Below are positions 5,812 through 7,958 of a DNA stretch of 7,958 nt, piece after piece. How positions within the stretch are numbered: position 1 is the first letter of the stretch; the number at the start of each line of letters is the position of its first letter. This stretch comes from JALQTD01 sp964390365 (GTDB lineage: Bacteria > Bacteroidota > Bacteroidia > Flavobacteriales_D > Sanyastnellaceae), in contig CAYMHW010000089.1 of the NCBI GenBank assembly GCA_964390365.1, positions 1 through 7,958 on the forward strand, read 5' to 3'. A program made the position numbers and the translations under genes. The notes under the pieces are model-generated. The model saw nothing but the letters and a program-made list of their open reading frames with translations, ran no database searches and had not been told where the DNA came from.

Positions 5812-6606
5812 TCAGTTCATCAAAAACAAGAATCCGAACAGGTACAACCACAGGATGCCGAGGAAATGCCAGTACGTGTTCATCGTTTGGAGCCGCACGG
5901 TGTCGCCGGCGTGGATGGTGCCTTGGAACACGCGGATGCCATTGACTACGAGGTAGATGAAGCCGAAAACGAGGTGCAGGATGTGGATGGCCATGAGGAC
6001 CCACAACAGGCCGCTTCCGAGGTTGCTCGTGCGCGTGACGTCGGGCGTAATGGGCTGCGCCATGAGCTGGTCATCCGGCATGTAGAACTCCTTGCGGATG
6101 GGGTCGAACAGCAGGGGTTCGTCGTTCACCGTCACGGTGTAGTCCACGCCGTACACGGCCGGACCGTCCACGAGGTCCTTGATGGAGTTCCATCGGTAGG
6201 CCTCCAGGCCGGATTCGGTCGTCGTGACCGTGAAGCCCAGCCCCATGTCGGACAAGACCCGCCAACCGGCCGATTGCGAAAGCGTGAAGGCGATGCCGAG
6301 CGCGAGCGTGACGCCGAGGGCAATCAGGGTGCCGTTTTTCGACCCGGCGCGCATTTGGCGCAGCGCCACGATGGCCGTCGCCGAAGAAGCCGCAAGGAAG
6401 ACCAAGCTCCACCACAGCGCATCCGGCGCCGCCGCGTGGACCCAAAATTTGCCCATGTTCAACACGATGAACGCACTGGTGAAACCGGCGAACATCATGA
6501 CGACCGCGAAGATGATGAAGTACATCAACATCTTCTTCGTCCGGGCGCGGACGGCGGGGTCGACTCCTTCGAAAACGTCGATGCGGGAGGTGGTGGTGGA
6601 GGTCAT
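5812..6606 (-). CDS. Cytochrome c oxidase subunit III, paralogue A
   Basis: This 264-residue membrane protein is of the smaller subunit III type that accompanies ctaB in Bacteroidota. It opens with a short soluble N-terminus, then KKMLMYFIIFAVVMMFAGFTSAF (24-46), two middle helices (about 64-82 and 93-111), LLWVLMAIHILHLVFGFIYLV (200-220) and TYWHFLGILWLYLFGFLFLMN (244-264). The HILHLxxG and YWHFLxxLWLYLF blocks are the subunit III signatures. Residues about 128-195 form a hydrophilic loop between the third and fourth helices, on the predicted periplasmic side. Flavobacterial homologues I recall are only about 195 residues and lack most of it. It begins 4 bp after the ctaB stop (TAA-CGCC-ATG), so it is co-transcribed with ctaB. 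Why two subunit III proteins are encoded is not answered by sequence. Confidence 0.9.
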   Translation of the reverse strand: MTSTTTSRIDVFEGVDPAVRARTKKMLMYFIIFAVVMMFAGFTSAFIVLNMGKFWVHAAAPDALWWSLVFLAASSATAIVALRQMRAGSKNGTLIALGVTLALGIAFTLSQSAGWRVLSDMGLGFTVTTTESGLEAYRWNSIKDLVDGPAVYGVDYTVTVNDEPLLFDPIRKEFYMPDDQLMAQPITPDVTRTSNLGSGLLWVLMAIHILHLVFGFIYLVVNGIRVFQGTIHAGDTVRLQTMNTYWHFLGILWLYLFGFLFLMN

Positions 6607-6610
6607 GGCG

Positions 6611-7474
6611 TTAGAGTTGATCGAGAACGTATGCGATTTGGACCAAAGGCAAGTAGAGGAACGAAGCGAACATCAGCCGCCGCGCATCCGCCAATTCCAG
6701 CGAGCGGTACAGCTTCATGGCCGCCCACAGGAAGCCGATGCCGGCCACGAGCGCGACGACAAGCGCGGCATTGCCCACCATGGGCGATCCCGTCGGCAAC
6801 GCCCACGGAAGGAGGCTCGCGGGAATGCAGAAAGCGGTGTACAGGACGATTTGGAAGGCCGATTCCTTCGTGCGCCCACCGTTGAATGGCAGGAGCTGGT
6901 AGCCGGCCTTCGCGTAGTCGTCGTGCGCGAGCCATGCGATGGCCCAAAAATGCGGGAACTGCCACATGAACTGCACGGCGAACAAGGTGCCGGGCTCGAT
7001 GCCGAAGTCGCCGGTGGCGGCCACATAGCCGATCATGGGCGGCAGGGCACCCGGGAAGGCGCCAACGAAGACGCTGAGCGAGGTTTTGCCCTTCAGTGGC
7101 GTATAAATGAACGCGTAACTCACGAGCGCCGCCACGCCCAACCAGCCACTCAACGGGTTCAGCGAGAACAGGCTGCCGAGACCGATGACGGCGGCGGCGA
7201 GGCTCCATCCCCACGCCTGCGCCGGCGACATCCGCCCCGTGGGCAAGGGGCGGTTTTCCGTGCGGGACATGAGCCCGTCGATGCGCCGTTCGATGATTTG
7301 GTTCAGCCCATTCGACGCGCCCGTCAGCAAGTACCCGCCGATGGCAATCTTCAGCAGCGTGGGCAAATCGATCTCCTCCGTCGCCATGAACCAACCGAGC
7401 ACGGCCGACAGCACGACGAAGAACCCCAAGCGGAGTTTGAACAGGGTAGCGACGTCTTTGAGGGTTCCGGCCAT
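6611..7474 (-). CDS. ctaB: Protoheme IX farnesyltransferase (heme O synthase)
   Basis: This 287-residue UbiA-family prenyltransferase adds a farnesyl-derived chain to the 2-vinyl group of heme b, producing heme O for heme-copper oxidases. The first Asp-rich/Arg motif is NQIIERRIDGLMSRTENRPLPTG (positions 58-80), matching the CtaB/CyoE pattern NxxxxxxxDxxMxRTxxRPLP. The second conserved block is YTPLKGKTSLSVFVGAFPGALPPMIGY (124-150). The signature WQFPHFWAIAW (171-181) and HDDYAKAGYQLLP (184-196) follow. About eight to nine hydrophobic helices and the length are normal for the family. The start at ATG 7474 gives the usual short N-terminus before FKLRLGFFV. It is the first gene of the oxidase block, is preceded by a candidate promoter, and lies 4 bp before a subunit III gene. 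The symbol follows the oxidase-cluster convention; cyoE is a synonym. Confidence 0.97.
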   Translation of the reverse strand: MAGTLKDVATLFKLRLGFFVVLSAVLGWFMATEEIDLPTLLKIAIGGYLLTGASNGLNQIIERRIDGLMSRTENRPLPTGRMSPAQAWGWSLAAAVIGLGSLFSLNPLSGWLGVAALVSYAFIYTPLKGKTSLSVFVGAFPGALPPMIGYVAATGDFGIEPGTLFAVQFMWQFPHFWAIAWLAHDDYAKAGYQLLPFNGGRTKESAFQIVLYTAFCIPASLLPWALPTGSPMVGNAALVVALVAGIGFLWAAMKLYRSLELADARRLMFASFLYLPLVQIAYVLDQL

Positions 7475-7523
7475 GGTGGGTTAACAACTTGCGCGGCAAA
7501 AGTACTGCACGAAGTTGCGCAAA
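7475..7523 (-). promoter_or_regulatory. Candidate promoter of the ctaB-cox cluster
   Basis: The minus strand has TACTTTTG at 7504-7497, an exact match to the Bacteroidota -7 element TAnnTTTG. A TTTG at 7523-7520 could act as the -33 element, but the 15-nt spacer is shorter than usual. The predicted leader is about 15-20 nt, ends in CCCACC directly before ATG, and has no Shine-Dalgarno sequence. The -7 element lies inside a 6-bp dyad (CAACTT at 7485-7490 and AAGTTG at 7512-7517). It lies in the 61-bp gap after the upstream gene's stop, the natural place for the oxidase promoter. Confidence 0.45.
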
Positions 7524-7535
7524 GTGTGCCGCGGG

Positions 7536-7958
7536 TTACCAATCCCGCTCTTCAAGCGCCGGTTGAACGCGCAGGCCAAATTCCAACCGCCCCCACCACG
7601 CGCCTTCCCCCGCTTCCGCCCAGCGCCCCGCCGCCCGCAGGAACAGCCGCCCGTACCCGAACCGCTCGTGCGCCCACTCCACGTCCGCAAATCCACGCCA
7701 CGTCGTCACCACCTCCCCAAACAGGTCGCCCACCCCATCCTCCACGGGCCTGAGCGTGTACGAAAGGAGCGGACTGGTCCCCACGCTCGACGGCGCGTCG
7801 GCATCCGCGGCGCCGATGATGCTGCGCCCCCCCTCGAGCGCGGCCTCGACGTCGTCCACCCCTTGCCGAACGTGGGTCGCGCCCACCACCACCCGCAACC
7901 GTTCCCACGTGGCGATGCCCCGAACGCGCCATTCAATGAAGTTCGCCCCAAGCGGGTG
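7536..7958 (-). CDS. Outer-membrane beta-barrel-like protein, C-terminal fragment (possibly Wzi/RemB-like)
   Basis: The reading frame is open from the right edge to a TAA at 7536-7538, giving the last 140 residues of a larger protein. A TTG at 7898 is inside the gene and is not the real start, since the frame continues upstream (HPLGANFIEWRVRGIATWERL). The fragment shows alternating polar/aromatic strands ending GRLEFGLRVQPALEERDW. A terminal aromatic residue is the usual outer-membrane assembly signal of beta-barrels. The patterns HPLGANF, GRLFLRAAGRW and LEFGLR near the end recall Bacteroidota capsule-assembly Wzi/gliding RemB-type barrels, but this is by eye and uncertain. It is not part of the oxidase pathway. 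It appears to mark the unit upstream of ctaB. Confidence 0.45.
   Translation of the reverse strand, partial: HPLGANFIEWRVRGIATWERLRVVVGATHVRQGVDDVEAALEGGRSIIGAADADAPSSVGTSPLLSYTLRPVEDGVGDLFGEVVTTWRGFADVEWAHERFGYGRLFLRAAGRWAEAGEGAWWGRLEFGLRVQPALEERDW

Noticed and set aside
7531..7548. GCGGG/CCCGC inverted repeat over the stop of the gene upstream of ctaB, as an intrinsic terminator.
   Set aside because: The stem is only 5 bp and no T-run follows on the coding strand, so a terminator call is not supported.
6224..7753. A 509-codon open frame on the plus strand.
   Set aside because: It runs antisense to cox3, ctaB and the intergenic promoter region, with charged and Pro/Arg-rich translation. 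No recognisable family; shadow of ctaB.
7536..7898. The C-terminal barrel fragment as a complete 120-residue gene.
   Set aside because: The codon at 7898 is TTG, and the frame continues without a stop to the window edge with similar sequence character.

Overview
This 7.96 kb window is a one-way gene cluster. Every supported gene lies on the minus strand, so transcription reads from the right end (position 7958) to the left end (position 1). The gene set and order point to a Bacteroidota bacterium, probably Flavobacteriales or Cryomorphaceae-like: ctaB, two subunit III paralogues, a prokaryotic subunit IV, SCO, DUF420 and a small CxxC membrane protein, then an OmpA-like protein and TolC. The base composition is GC-rich for that group. 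Starts lack clear Shine-Dalgarno sequences, and several are preceded by the Bacteroidota -7 promoter word TAnnTTTG, which supports the assignment. Genus cannot be read from the sequence.

Layout in transcription order: (1) 7958-7536, the 3' end of an outer-membrane beta-barrel-like protein cut by the window edge. (2) 7535-7475, an intergenic stretch with a candidate promoter. (3) 7474-2309, the respiratory block: ctaB (heme O synthase), a first cytochrome oxidase subunit III paralogue, a 94-bp gap with a second candidate promoter and dyad symmetry, a second subunit III paralogue, subunit IV, a double-domain SCO copper chaperone, a DUF420/CtaM-like assembly factor and a small CxxC membrane protein. 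(4) 2275-1664, a secreted OmpA-like protein. (5) 1604-1, tolC and the start of an efflux adaptor, the beginning of a tripartite export system. No gap exceeds 100 bp.

The respiratory genes provide heme O for an A/O-type heme-copper oxidase, its subunits III and IV, and copper and heme assembly functions. Subunits I and II are not in the window. Gene junctions are tight (4 bp, 4 bp, 19 bp, 9-15 bp and an ATGA overlap), which suggests a polycistronic message with translational coupling.

The most interesting points are two. The SCO protein is a tandem fusion whose N-terminal SCO fold has lost all three copper ligands, while its C-terminal copy keeps them. In addition, a perfect 12-bp hairpin followed by a T-run lies inside the first codons of that SCO gene. 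It looks like an intrinsic terminator or attenuator between the structural oxidase genes and the assembly-factor genes.
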